Source: Cristatella mucedo (lineage: Eukaryota > Bryozoa > Phylactolaemata > Cristatellidae). From it: a stretch of 64,000 bases of DNA. The notes beneath the pieces are model-generated. The model ran no database searches. It was not told the DNA's origin and saw only the letters and a list, made by a program, of their open reading frames with translations. Shown here piece after piece: positions 46,401-53,632 of this stretch. Position 1 is the stretch's first letter; each line of letters begins with the position of its first letter. The stretch covers positions 1-64,000 of the forward strand of contig WPIO01000206.1 of NCBI GenBank assembly GCA_009760855.2, in the 5' to 3' direction. The position numbers and the translations under genes are program-made.

Positions 46401-48535
46401 TCTCAGATACCTACTTAACCGTGCCTTTATTTTGTATGCTTTCAAAGCCAGGAAGTCACTTCAGACTGGCATTACATCCCCTGCCTTTACCACATCAAAA
46501 AAGAAGCTAAGAACGCATCTAATAAACGTAGCATTTATACGGGTTCCTTTGATTCGTCTTTTGCGTGCTCACGCGTGCTGACTTTGTGCATGCTGTAAAT
46601 TATCATCTTTTCATGCTGACCTTGTGCAGATCACCTCTAACCATACTGTGCTTCTTGTCATTGAGCGTGCCAGTACTAACCATTCGACTGCGCTTATTTT
46701 CATGTATGTAAAGTGCCTAGATAAGATTGAGTTTTCTGAGGGGAATTTTTACGTGTATTATTTTTCTTATTATATATATATATGCATACTGAAATTTTGA
46801 GCCTCTATAATATAAGATATATATTAGGTTCCACTGAACAATTACCTGCCTGCCAGAGCACGGAGCTCAGTTCAATGACAGGAAACAGCCTTGCCTCAAC
46901 TACTACAGCCAGTTTGAAGCGGCATTAGCATGTTCGTCCAAACAGGGATACTCGCAAGATAAACTTAAAAGCACCTCTAGAGCAACCAACCACGACCAGG
47001 ATAGACAGTGGCCCAAGACCAGCGCCAGTGTGGTTATATCTTACGATAAAAGCAGGCCAATCGGTATGTGGAGGGAATCTGGGCATGCCATTCTAAATCA
47101 ATAAGTAATTGGATGAGCATACTGTCTCCACATAAGGGACATAAGTAAAACGGTATCAAGTGGGAGCAACAAATTTTGACTGTGAGATTTTACAACAAAA
47201 GCTGACTCTGTGGGAGTGGCCACGCCGCAATGTGGTTCAGCCCCAACCGTATTCACACCACTCGCCAACCCGTCACCTGTCAACAAGTGCCTGTGTACCG
47301 GCTGGTTAGACATTGCACTCGGACCATAGGGGCTCACCCCACGACATTTAATTGCGACAGGTCAGCACTGAGCTGGGCACTCGTACGTCACTGCACGTTA
47401 CTGCCACATTGCATACCACTGCCAATCACTGATGACCTTGGACCTCTGAACTGAGCACCTCAGATGACGAACCGACCGCACTCGGCTTGATGATAGCCTC
47501 GATGACGCTTGACGCTGACGATGACCTCGTGCATATCACCTCTAACCATACTGTGGTTCTTTTCATTGAGCATGCCGCTACCATTCGAACGTGATTCCTT
47601 TGCAGCAAATGTAAAGTGCCTAGAAAGAGATTCAGTTCTCCGAGGGCACTACATTAAATGCATTATTATTTAGATTACCAAGATGCTCAGGTGCATCTGA
47701 GTATCGGACATTATTTTAGTAATATGGGCATAATCATGCATACGTAAGCACGCTAAATAAGTAGGAATAAAAATAGCTAAGTGGAGCTAAAGCGACTGTT
47801 TATGTAAACAGATACCCTTTAGCTGAAATTTTCTAAATGATACCAGGTCATTGAGCTTTTTGGACGAATTCTAGTCTCAAAAAATTAATCATGGATTTAG
47901 TCCACTTTCCGATCCTTCAGATTGATAACATCTGATAGCATTTTAATTCTCAAGCTCAAAAACCTTATTGCATATATTTATTTTCAAAACAAAAGTTGTT
48001 TTCAGTTACAAAATTGGAGCATATCGTCAACACCTTTCCGGCAATGGTCCGGGGGTCATGGTTTGATAGCAACGCATGGGCGGGCATTGCCCTCTCTGAT
48101 AACTTATCATCTTTTTCGGCAATTTGCGAACCAAATGAGAGCTACAATAACAGCAAAGCACCAGGCTTACCTTCTAATCCTATAAGGATTGAACCGAATC
48201 GTCTTGGCCGTGAACTGCAGCTACCAGCTTGTACGACGAACGCTTCGTGTATGACATCGTAATCCGTCATGAATACTTCAGAAAACCTTCCCAAGGAGGA
48301 TACATATATGCTTCCAAATGTGTTTCTCCATTTTTCTTTATAATGCAAGAAGTCTTCGAAATGAAACAAGGAAACGAGCGTTGTCGAGATCCGGGATGGT
48401 CCAGGTGGGGTGCTTAAGCTTTTGTCGTCTACTCAGCACGAAACTGCTGAAGATCCCAATAGTAAGAATTGCTACAGCCACAGCACAAAGTGCCTCGTCT
48501 CGAAAAAAATCCAGGAGTCGATCATCGATACCCAT
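22273..48535 (-). CDS. Cytochrome P450, CYP2-type, four exons found, one apparently missing
   Basis: This encodes a microsomal heme-thiolate monooxygenase, which uses O2 and NADPH-P450 reductase electrons on small lipophilic substrates; the substrate cannot be told from sequence. Exons on the minus strand are 48171-48535, 45427-45948, 23742-24035 and 22273-22457. Found joins are phase 1 (G|GT or G|GA) with GT...AG borders. Visible landmarks are an N-terminal membrane anchor, a PPGP hinge, WKEQR (C helix), EIFR (K-helix ExxR), FIPARF (PERF-like) and the heme loop FGIGRRACIG with its Cys ligand. The exon that should carry the I-helix (A/G)GxxT motif, between 24036 and 45426, was not found by eye. 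Exon 1 has a one-base frameshift. The gene may be functional with sequence errors, or a recent pseudogene. Large introns are filled with LINE, Tigger and SINE insertions. Confidence 0.88.
22458..23214. other. P450 last intron, upstream part; unassigned open frame
   Basis: This is intron sequence between the K-helix exon and the heme exon. A minus-strand open frame of about 129 codons spans 22847-23236, overlapping the LINE tail that follows. It has no recognised domain and is not likely to be coding. Confidence 0.5.
23215..23332 (+). mobile_element. LINE family A tail (solo 3' end)
   Basis: A sharply preserved tail within the last P450 intron: TTTGCAGGAAATGTAAAGCG, then CCTAGAAAGAGATTGAGTTC, then TCTGAGGGCGC and ATT repeats ending at about 23330. 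It is one of the cleanest copies and useful as a tail reference. Confidence 0.9.
23742..24035 (-). CDS. P450 exon with K helix and PERF region
   Basis: The acceptor TTTTCAG is followed by GTTCACG. The exon reads from [19 protein letters not shown] through EIFR (K helix), then [17 protein letters not shown] and FIPARF, ending FIPFGI with a phase-1 donor CG|GTAAGC. It is 294 bases with no internal stop. The heme loop is split by the following intron. Confidence 0.94.
24256..24440 (+). mobile_element. Possible second tRNA-like SINE family
   Basis: Box A-like TGGCTCACAAGGAAGG and box B-like GTGGGTTCGATTCCTC are spaced as in a tRNA head, followed by a body ending GGCTGTTTAATCAGCT. A weaker relative is seen at 61205-61335. 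The body and tail differ from the main SINE family. It could also be a lone tRNA relic. Confidence 0.45.
24786..25155 (+). mobile_element. Tigger/pogo-type DNA transposon remnant, N-terminal part
   Basis: In broken frames the plus strand shows [20 protein letters not shown], then [12 protein letters not shown], which are the first helix-turn-helix of pogo/CENP-B transposases. [19 protein letters not shown] then ADFQTLGLF follow, the second CENP-B type DNA-binding domain. Stops interrupt it. The remainder of the transposase resumes at 25905 after a LINE A insertion. Confidence 0.75.
25156..25880 (-). mobile_element. LINE family A copy inserted in the Tigger remnant
   Basis: The tail reads in reverse from 25156 (AATAATAATTAGCAAACCCT, then GAGAACTC-like and CTAGGCGCTTTACATTT), followed by C-terminal ORF2 blocks up to about 25870. 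It separates the DNA-binding and catalytic parts of the transposase, so it arrived later than the DNA transposon. Confidence 0.85.
25905..26520 (+). mobile_element. Tigger/pogo-type DNA transposon remnant, catalytic part
   Basis: Across several frames one sees [20 protein letters not shown] (leading to the usual NADETG, here NKNG, so the first catalytic Asp is lost), [40 protein letters not shown] (second Asp block), and [20 protein letters not shown], which matches the LPPNTT..LQP.D block. The order is exactly that of the DDE domain of Tigger transposases. It is non-functional, with multiple stops and frameshifts. Confidence 0.78.
27850..28514 (-). mobile_element. LINE family A copy nested inside family A (inverted)
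   Basis: The ATT-repeat end is at 27853-27875, then tail and C-terminal ORF2 read on the minus strand ([37 protein letters not shown]). The long 137-codon minus frame at 28088-28501 is one of the better preserved family A C-termini. The host copy resumes directly at about 28515, so the insertion point is sharp. No convincing target-site duplication is visible. Confidence 0.88.
28822..29227 (-). mobile_element. LINE family B copy nested inside family A
   Basis: The terminal GTAATGTAATGTATCTCC (reverse of the ATTAC-type tail) is followed on the minus strand by [20 protein letters not shown] and [20 protein letters not shown]. It interrupts the host copy within the reverse transcriptase, between the GRLQS-like and GSVLGP blocks. 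A possible TATG duplication flanks it, which is weak. Confidence 0.85.
30421..31690. other. No recognisable gene; possible 5' part of next LINE
   Basis: No domain was recognised. The right part, from about 31528, is open in the frame of the following LINE but lacks endonuclease motifs. It might hold the element's 5' region or unrelated DNA. This lies within the large P450 intron. Confidence 0.4.
31700..34912 (+). mobile_element. LINE family A, near-complete ORF2 and tail
   Basis: Endonuclease motifs appear in order: [17 protein letters not shown] (about 31830-31881), GGVAVIVHS (31963), [11 protein letters not shown] (32075), [10 protein letters not shown] (32178), KSCLSDHMQ (32360). Then the linker, with DPIPTVLLL (33036), VRPLLKKA and NYRPVS (33208). 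The reverse transcriptase is interrupted by an inverted segment (33343-33620), then reads [15 protein letters not shown] (33741). The YADD catalytic loop is deleted (about 33825-33840). Thumb and C-terminal blocks run to 34689, ending [13 protein letters not shown], and the tail with conserved stem-loop ends at about 34912 in ATT repeats. ORF1 was not identified. The copy is dead but is the most complete family reference in the window. Confidence 0.92.
33343..33620 (-). repeat. Inverted reverse-transcriptase segment inside LINE family A
   Basis: The minus strand here reads [20 protein letters not shown], then [20 protein letters not shown], then EVPLKYGV and [13 protein letters not shown]. 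This is the same reverse transcriptase region that the plus strand partly carries at 33622-33790 ([31 protein letters not shown]). The flanks on both sides are plus-oriented family A, so an internal piece is flipped and also partly duplicated, giving inverted arms of roughly 170 bases. Confidence 0.85.
35060..35200 (-). mobile_element. Diverged tRNA-derived SINE
   Basis: On the minus strand: GACCAAGGTTGTGGAATCAA then GCCCTTTGACGCATGTAAAG, CACTAAGATATAGATTTTAT and CCCCAGGG, then an AT-rich end with TTATTTATAAG. This matches box B and tail of the SINEs at 56166 and 58858, but with many changes. It accounts for most of an open frame spanning 35011-35433. Confidence 0.6.
35201..35544. other. No recognisable feature
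   Basis: A gap between the SINE and LINE family B within the P450 intron. No motif was recognised. Confidence 0.4.
35545..36868 (+). mobile_element. LINE family B, internally deleted copy
   Basis: Endonuclease remnants ([20 protein letters not shown], about 35655-35725) are followed, without most of the reverse transcriptase, by [17 protein letters not shown] (36033), [20 protein letters not shown] (36190-36250) and a 189-codon open C-terminus at 36346-36915 ([34 protein letters not shown]). The tail has ACTTTGTGGAGTTACAGACA, then GAGATACATTACATTACGTT. Family B tails lack the family A stem-loop. Confidence 0.82.
36920..37516 (+). mobile_element. LINE family A 3' end with an internal insertion
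   Basis: Begins at the block usually read [16 protein letters not shown] (36925-36990), then about 230 bases of unrelated sequence (37000-37235), then resumes at AAAACTTTAAAATGCGCCTA and runs to the tail at 37440-37516 (TGTAAAGTGCCTAGAACGAG, ending in ATT repeats). Confidence 0.8.
37517..38486. other. No recognisable gene (P450 intron)
   Basis: AT-rich sequence with no domain or repeat family recognised on either strand. Confidence 0.45.
38487..39420 (-). mobile_element. LINE family A, 3' half
   Basis: The reversed tail begins at 38487 (AATAATGATAATAATAAAAC, then AGCGCCCTCAGGG). ORF2 thumb and C-terminus follow on the minus strand up to [20 protein letters not shown] near 39400. It is diverged and frame-broken, with a truncated 5' end near 39420. 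Confidence 0.83.
39421..40372. other. No recognisable gene; GCC-rich patch
   Basis: No gene recognised. A GCC/GCAGC-rich patch at 40228-40272 would encode an alanine run on the minus strand, but no surrounding gene structure supports coding. Confidence 0.45.
40373..40483 (+). repeat. (TG)n microsatellite, followed by G-runs
   Basis: About 110 bases of almost pure TG dinucleotides with two small interruptions. G homopolymers at 40542-40549 and 40557-40569 lie close downstream. Cys-Val open frames across it are artefacts. It lies in the large P450 intron. Confidence 0.98.
40484..40799. other. No recognisable gene (P450 intron)
   Basis: G-rich near the left edge, otherwise unremarkable; no domain recognised on either strand. 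Confidence 0.4.
40800..41065 (-). mobile_element. LINE family A fragment
   Basis: Contains TAAGCTTCTTTTTAAATGTC, GTCAGGTCAG and surrounding 3'-UTR and C-terminal blocks of family A on the minus strand ([17 protein letters not shown]). No tail repeat remains. Confidence 0.7.
41066..41567. other. No recognisable gene (P450 intron)
   Basis: No supportable feature on either strand. Confidence 0.4.
41568..42875 (+). mobile_element. LINE family A 3' end split by an inverted family A copy
   Basis: The left part (41568-41970) starts near the HWLPVKKRI block and runs into the 3'-UTR. It stops within the GTCACCCCTAACCATG-type segment, which resumes at 42715 (CCATGTTGTTCATGTTGCTT), and the tail closes at about 42780-42875 with ATT-rich repeats. 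The intervening 744 bases are another copy in reverse. Confidence 0.85.
41971..42714 (-). mobile_element. LINE family A copy nested in family A (inverted)
   Basis: The reversed tail is at 41975-42050. A 170-codon minus frame (42152-42664) follows with [40 protein letters not shown] and [20 protein letters not shown]. It is among the better preserved C-termini. A T-run sits at about 42243-42259. Confidence 0.88.
42876..43564. other. No recognisable gene (P450 intron)
   Basis: No motif or repeat recognised. Confidence 0.4.
43565..45010 (-). mobile_element. LINE family B copy split by a family A insertion
   Basis: The family B tail and C-terminus in reverse (43565-43797: GTAATGTAACGTATCTCC...) stop at GAAAAAGATG. 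Family B resumes at GCCATAGTCGATAGCAAG (44556), continuing through the ALRSCRDN-type block to a diverged RT C-terminus (LDYC...LATEKA-like, about 44890-45000). The break lies exactly where intact family B reads GATGTGCCATAGTCGG. Confidence 0.75.
43798..44553 (+). mobile_element. LINE family A inserted into family B
   Basis: A 5'-truncated family [60 protein letters not shown], then the 3'-UTR and tail (GCGCCTAGAGAGAGATTAAG ... ATT repeats to 44553). The first 130 codons are open. No clear target-site duplication at its borders. Confidence 0.9.
45011..45426. other. No recognisable gene (P450 intron)
   Basis: Sequence beside the second P450 exon. It was searched for an I-helix exon on the minus strand without success. 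Confidence 0.4.
45427..45948 (-). CDS. P450 second exon (C-helix to pre-I-helix region)
   Basis: The acceptor TTTTTTAG is followed by GTAAAGG. The exon reads [20 protein letters not shown] (C helix WxxxR, heme-propionate contact), [31 protein letters not shown], and ends EQQSSFDG with donor CG|GTATGT. It is 522 bases, phase 1 in and out. In many CYP2 genes this span is divided among two or three exons, so intron loss or an ancestral large exon is implied. Confidence 0.92.
45949..46407. other. P450 first intron, left part; nothing recognised
   Basis: No recognisable element before the LINE A fragment that follows. Confidence 0.4.
46408..46785 (+). mobile_element. LINE family A 3' end
   Basis: Begins in the PKAWNS block (AAAGCCAGGAAGTCACTTCA), passes the 3'-UTR and ends in a diverged tail (TGTAAAGTGCCTAGATAAGA ... 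) followed by a TA-rich run at 46773-46790 instead of clean ATT repeats. Confidence 0.78.
46786..47510. other. P450 first intron; nothing recognised
   Basis: A slightly GC-richer piece at 47215-47450 has short open frames on both strands without motifs. Confidence 0.4.
47511..47672 (+). mobile_element. LINE family A tail
   Basis: GACCTCGTGCATATCACCTC, then the 3'-UTR, GCAAATGTAAAGTGCCTAGA, AAGAGATTCAGTTCTCCGAG and ATTATT. A short 5'-truncated insertion. Confidence 0.85.
47673..48170. other. P450 first intron, right part; nothing recognised
   Basis: AT-rich, no motif. Confidence 0.4.
48171..48535 (-). CDS. P450 first exon with membrane anchor; one-base frameshift
   Basis: The start ATG at 48533-48535 opens [17 protein letters not shown], then a hydrophobic anchor [17 protein letters not shown] and SRRQKL. 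The frame then shifts by one base near 48410-48422 (C-rich CACCCCACC). In the next frame the hinge reads PPGPSRIS, followed by [39 protein letters not shown] and ILIGLEG, with donor AAG|GTAAGC. Exon length (365) exceeds phase 1 by one base, consistent with one extra base. The usual GLPxxGN after PPGP is degenerate. In-frame sequence continues upstream of the ATG, but the anchor fits the internal Met. Confidence 0.85.
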
Positions 48536-51500
48536 TGAAACTGCGTCGTCGATGCAAACTGTAAATACGATTAGGACACTGTCACTAAGCCCACTGAAAC
48601 CCACATATCGACTTCCAAAAGTGGCGTCGGGCTGAGTAAGTTCATAAGGGTTTGCAGGCAATTCGCACCAGAAGATCATTTCGGGCGGCATCATTACCAG
48701 TATTCTGGATTGGCCCTTTTAGAGCTGTCGACTGTCGATAGGCTGCACTCCAGGTGAGTATAGGTTTCGATAGCCAAATGTTGCACTAACCTGGGCTGAA
48801 ACGTGGTTGCATTCAAATCAGCCTAAAACTCATTAAAATATCAGACTTAGCGACCATCATCACTACAATGAGAAAGAATCCAATCTAGACTAAGAATAAT
48901 ATCGTGTATTGTTTGTAGCAGCGGCTTGCTATCAGCGGCCGGCGACAGCCCTTCTAAGCTCTGAACAGCCACCACTGAGCGTCCAAGCGTCGCTAAACCA
49001 GCCTGTAGTGTTCACGAGATGCCTGTTGTATGCACAGGCGTATCACCAATGGCCCGTCGCCTATTATTTATTCGGTCGGCCAATTAGTAATGATCGCAGG
49101 TCGTCCATGGTCAGTCAATCTACTAAATATTTAGCCTCTGAGTTTGGTCGATCATGATCTGCTCGTGAGTCTACGGTCGGCTAAACTCCTGCAATAGGCC
49201 AACTATCTTGCCAACGTATAAGCTATATTGAAGTAATCCCGACCGTTCTCAGTGCTGCTGCGGCCTGGCGGCAAGGGAGAGGCGGTAGATAAGGCGGGAG
49301 CAACTCTGGTGCCCGTGCACTCATCCCAGCCTTGACTCTGCCCCTTGACCCCTACACTGGATCCCACGGTTCGTTGGTATCTAGAGGGATCTCTGCAGTA
49401 CTCCGCTGCTTTACCTTAGCTCACACCGAACTTCACTATAGCACTCGTGTTTAATCACTCCTCAGCGGAAAGACAAAAGCTACGCACACCTGCACAAAGG
49501 CAATGGCTCTCCCAATTCACAAGATAATACTCAGCCTGTAATTCGGGTAGCTGGTCGTGGCGTTCCCTAGTTAATTCACTTCAACTGACGGTCGCACGAC
49601 CGACCTGGTGGTCTGCTCTGTGTTTCATCCATTTACTATCGTAATTCTTATATCAGGCTAGTTCCTCTATAGCTGTCGTCGCCTGACAACTCTCTCGTCT
49701 ACAATAGGATTGGCTGTACTAGAAACACTATTTGTCCTGTTGTAATCCTGTCAGCTCTCGGCGATACTTGCTGCGAAGCTCGTGAACTAAGCCCCGACCT
49801 ACATGGCCACTGGCATGCCTCCGGTTATTAGTAACGCCTGGCTGACTTCAGCGCCCGACCCCAATACAGCTTACAGCAACCGGGCCAGCTCTCTTGCTTA
49901 AGACCTGAGGCTTGAGCTACCATTCTGCCTTGAATCGAACCTATCCAAATTCCGTGCTGTCGCTAAGAATACCTCAGTTGATTTATTAGTATCATTTATT
50001 TATCGGCAAAGTCCCTCATCGGCAATCACCACAAAGGCTAGCCCAACTATAATATTCGAACCCTTGAACTGTCGTGAAGAGCAAGCACCTTGCAGTGCTT
50101 TCTTTAACAGGCTTAGTAATTGCCTTCTGCAATCCCAGGTGACCAGAATAGAGAAATTGTGATCATGTAGGAATAACTGACTCCAAACATAGACTGTCAG
50201 GCTGAGCAAGCTTGGGGGTCATCAATAGAGATTCTTACACGGTGAGAAGCGCCCGCGTCTTGATCAGGTCTTTGGTGTACACTTCACCAAGACTAGCTGA
50301 CAATTCCAGACTAAAGAAAGACTTAACGAAAACTCAGATGCTTAGCATGGACCAATATGACCAAGAATAAGATAGGACAGAACAAACAACCAATCGTAGG
50401 CACCTTCAACCTCATGCCTTCTTCGTGCTTTAAAAAGAGTAGCATGTGAGTCAGCCAGCGAAATCATTAAAGCGATACATGAGCGTTCCAGTTTAAGGGA
50501 CACTGCGAGCTTATTGAATAGGAATCAGATTAAAAGGCAGATAAAAATAAAATCAAACGTTGAGCGTTAAAATTCGCAAGGAGCTGCAGTCCAGACAGCC
50601 GTTTTCTATCTTCCTAGCAAAATCTAGTTTTCCTTTAATTCTTCAGGAGTTGGAGCGAGGAAGAAGCAAGACTTTGGGGAAATCTAACATGACACAATCA
50701 GGGTAAAAGCACAATAGCAGCAACATGCACCGTGTAATTGCGGCTTAGTGGTGGGCTTTTGCTGATTTCAATTGTCAGCAAGAGAAAACCACCATCATAT
50801 TAAAAGTGGCAAGAGCATAGCAGCTTGAATAAGGTGATCGTGTTACAAAGATGGCTCCGATCATTGCAGGCAAGTGACAGGATGGCTCAAAAATAAACAG
50901 GAATATGACGTTGAGATAAAGGACACCCTTTAACCCCGAGCAAGTTTGATTCTTAATACGTAGTACGACTGCCATGGCATAGCATGAATAAGCTGGCTAC
51001 TTCTTAGCTGTCCACTCTAAACTGTTGACCAGAGTTTTCTCTCGGAAGTGTGCCAGTGCATAGCATACTGCGTCAGTCTTAATCGTAGAGCAGCGTTTTG
51101 AGTCAGGTGACATGAGGTGACTCTCATCGGTCTTTATTTCATTAGCTAGTCGAGGCACGGAATGATGCTATCAAATCGTACTATTCGAGATGTAGGCGAG
51201 CATCAATATGTTGCACACGGCTAGCCGGACTGGTGCAAACTGCAAGACGAAGTAAGCAGTCTAGCTCAAAACTAAGGACATATGTGTCTTTAAGCTGTGA
51301 TAGTCTTTCTTTGCCTCCGATGCCGGCTCTAGTCTTCGGTTTATGCATGGCCCGTGTGGTATGGCATGAAATTGTACACAGCCCTAAGACAACAAGTACT
51401 AGGCCTGGTTGTCATTAGTAATGGCCGCTTGAAGACTGGTGTGGTGCCTATTGTCACAACGCGACCCAAGCACGAACAACATACCTTGTCATTGTTCAGC

Positions 51501-51954
51501 TGCGATGCGGATAGCTCGTTGTGCTTTACTCTCCCGTCGCTATTCCGTCAGAATTCAAGCGCAGTCAGAAAGGTCATGCAGTGACAAAGCCAGACAATTG
51601 GTCGAGCAGCTGTACGGTAGCTACTAGCGGCTGCCTCCTCTCTCCGGCTTGTCAGCCACTGACCACGGCGGCCTGGAAAATACCAGCCAGCATGAGTATT
51701 GGCTTACGTGGGTTAGACCGGATTCGCTCATCCAATTGCAAAGCTGGCTGCAATTCTGAGTGGCCTTCTCTGATTGGTTGCCATAGCATGCCTGTACCAT
51801 TTAGGATTACTGTGACCCATACTTCAATTCCCGGAAATGCGGATCAGTCTCACCAGGCATATTCATGGGGGAGCATCCTTAGAGTTTGACCATCTCGGAC
51901 TAGGAAGCAGTAATATACTAGACATGAACTCGATCATTAAGCTTCGTATAGACC

Positions 51955-52150
51955 TTGCGCCTGACCTCCACGATGACTATAGAATAAACGCTTTTGTTAC
52001 TCACTTTTAGGACCTCTGTAATCATGCTCCGCCTTTCCTATCCTAGCAACTCACCAACGATGCCAGGCGTCGCACTACCTACTCGCCGGCATTTCATCGG
52101 GTGCATAACAAACTAATAAGGGACGGTTGTTTTTCCAATGCACTTCCCAG
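51955..52150 (+). mobile_element. Possible old LINE family A fragment
   Basis: GATGACTATAGAATAAACGC then TTTTGTTACTCACTTTTAGG and CTCCGCC...AGCAACTCACC echo the family A segment normally read [22 protein letters not shown]. Highly diverged and uncertain. Confidence 0.4.
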
Positions 52151-52625
52151 GCAGCTGCACTGATGCGATCCAAAAAACAATGAATCATTTCGTTCTATAA
52201 AACTGCTGCTGCACGTCCGTGCGTGGCTAAATAATTAGCCAAGTTAGTTCAGAATTGGGCGACAAAACCGCTGGTGCCTAAAATGCGCCTATACTTGCTT
52301 GCTTCATAGAGATCCAGTTTTATCAAACCACCGATGACACGTACAATTCATAAGCTTACATTTAAAACGTCGCTAATGCTAATCCATTTTAGCTAGACAT
52401 ACTAGACTTGGAAAGAGAATGGCAGCAGCTTGCTGTCCTAGGTCATTCGCAATGATGTATGATGCCTGGAGCTCTTTTTCAGCAGAAAGCCACGCAACGT
52501 CAATTGCATAATATTTATTTAAAGGTCAACTTATCGTCGGGAATCATAACTTTACACTTGCTGACAAACGGTTATTTCTTAATGCCGCTTGCATATACTA
52601 CCTTAAGCAGGCATATTAGCATAAT

Positions 52626-52680
52626 CTATCCTGGTATATCCAAGTATATCCATCGATCCTGGTATATCCAAGCCGGCATA
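52626..52680 (+). repeat. Short direct repeat (TCCTGGTATATCCAAG)
   Basis: The 16-base unit occurs twice, 37 bases apart, with partial copies between and after (TATATCCATCGA, GGCATATCAGGATATC). Confidence 0.75.
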
Positions 52681-52865
52681 TCAGGATATCAGTATCTTGA
52701 GTCCTGGTTCGTTCGGAGCTGCAATTCCAGGTTGAACCATTGCTTAACCTCAAATCAGCTGAGTAATTGTAGCCATAAAATCCCACTCGAGTTAAAGTAA
52801 TAACAGCAAATCTGAAAGCGGCAAGCTCAAAATGACCGAGAGAGTGTCTGAGAATAACCTTGCAC

Positions 52866-53632
52866 TCATAATATTAATAATCATAATTATTATTATTATC
52901 CGTTTATATAACCTTCTATGAGAACTTCATCTCTTTCTACGCACATCATCTGCTGCAAACACAAGTGTGGTCAAGTGATTAGAGGATTCATACTCAATGA
53001 CAACCAGAATAGTATGGTTAAGATGACATACACCAGATTAGCATGGAAAGATGGCTAGTGGCAGTATCCACTGTGTCAGCACAGATTAGCACACAAACGA
53101 CGAATCACATAGACCTACTAAATAATGTGATAACTAGCTGCGTTTAGCGTCCATTTAGATGTCGAGAAGTCAATGAATGTCGTGACGCTACTCGGAAGTA
53201 ATTTTCGGGCTTTGGGAGCTTACAAACACAAAAAAGGCATAGTCTCTAAAGAACGTGTGGTACCTACGAGGTGTTGCTAAACGATTGGATTCAGACAAAC
53301 TAGCGGTAGGATGATCAGCCTGGTTGGGGAGCAGATCTGATTAGTAGAATGGAGCAAAAGAATGAAAAAACTTAAAAGAGACTGACAGAAACTGGAATTC
53401 GATGCGTTAATTTACTAACAGAAAGAGCAGGTCAGGTAGACGTGGCACGGTATGGCAATTGTCGCCGACGACAGACAAGCCTTGCTGCCGAGTTTTGCAC
53501 CGGCTGCGAGCGCCTGGTTGCACAGGCCAGTAGACCAGCAAGCAGTAAGTTACAGAAGTAGAAACAGGATGCCACGAATGCATAGACCAATAATGTTTCA
53601 GATGTGGTATCCAGTTCTAAACTGGCCACCAT
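52866..53632 (-). mobile_element. LINE family A, 3' half
   Basis: The reversed tail is at 52870-52960 (ATTATTATTATTATC then ACTTCATCTCTTTCTACGCA). On the minus strand, ORF2 C-terminus blocks run up to TLLVYAFVASCFYFCNLLLA and GLLACATRR near 53560-53620. It abuts an opposite-orientation copy at about 53632. Confidence 0.8.

Larger units (their letters stand above)
48536..52865. other. No recognisable gene; upstream side of the P450
   Basis: Apart from a possible LINE scrap and a small tandem repeat listed separately, nothing was recognised on either strand. The P450 promoter should lie in its left end, but no TATA-type element could be assigned. A 122-codon plus frame at 51521-51889 has no recognisable domain. 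Confidence 0.45.
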
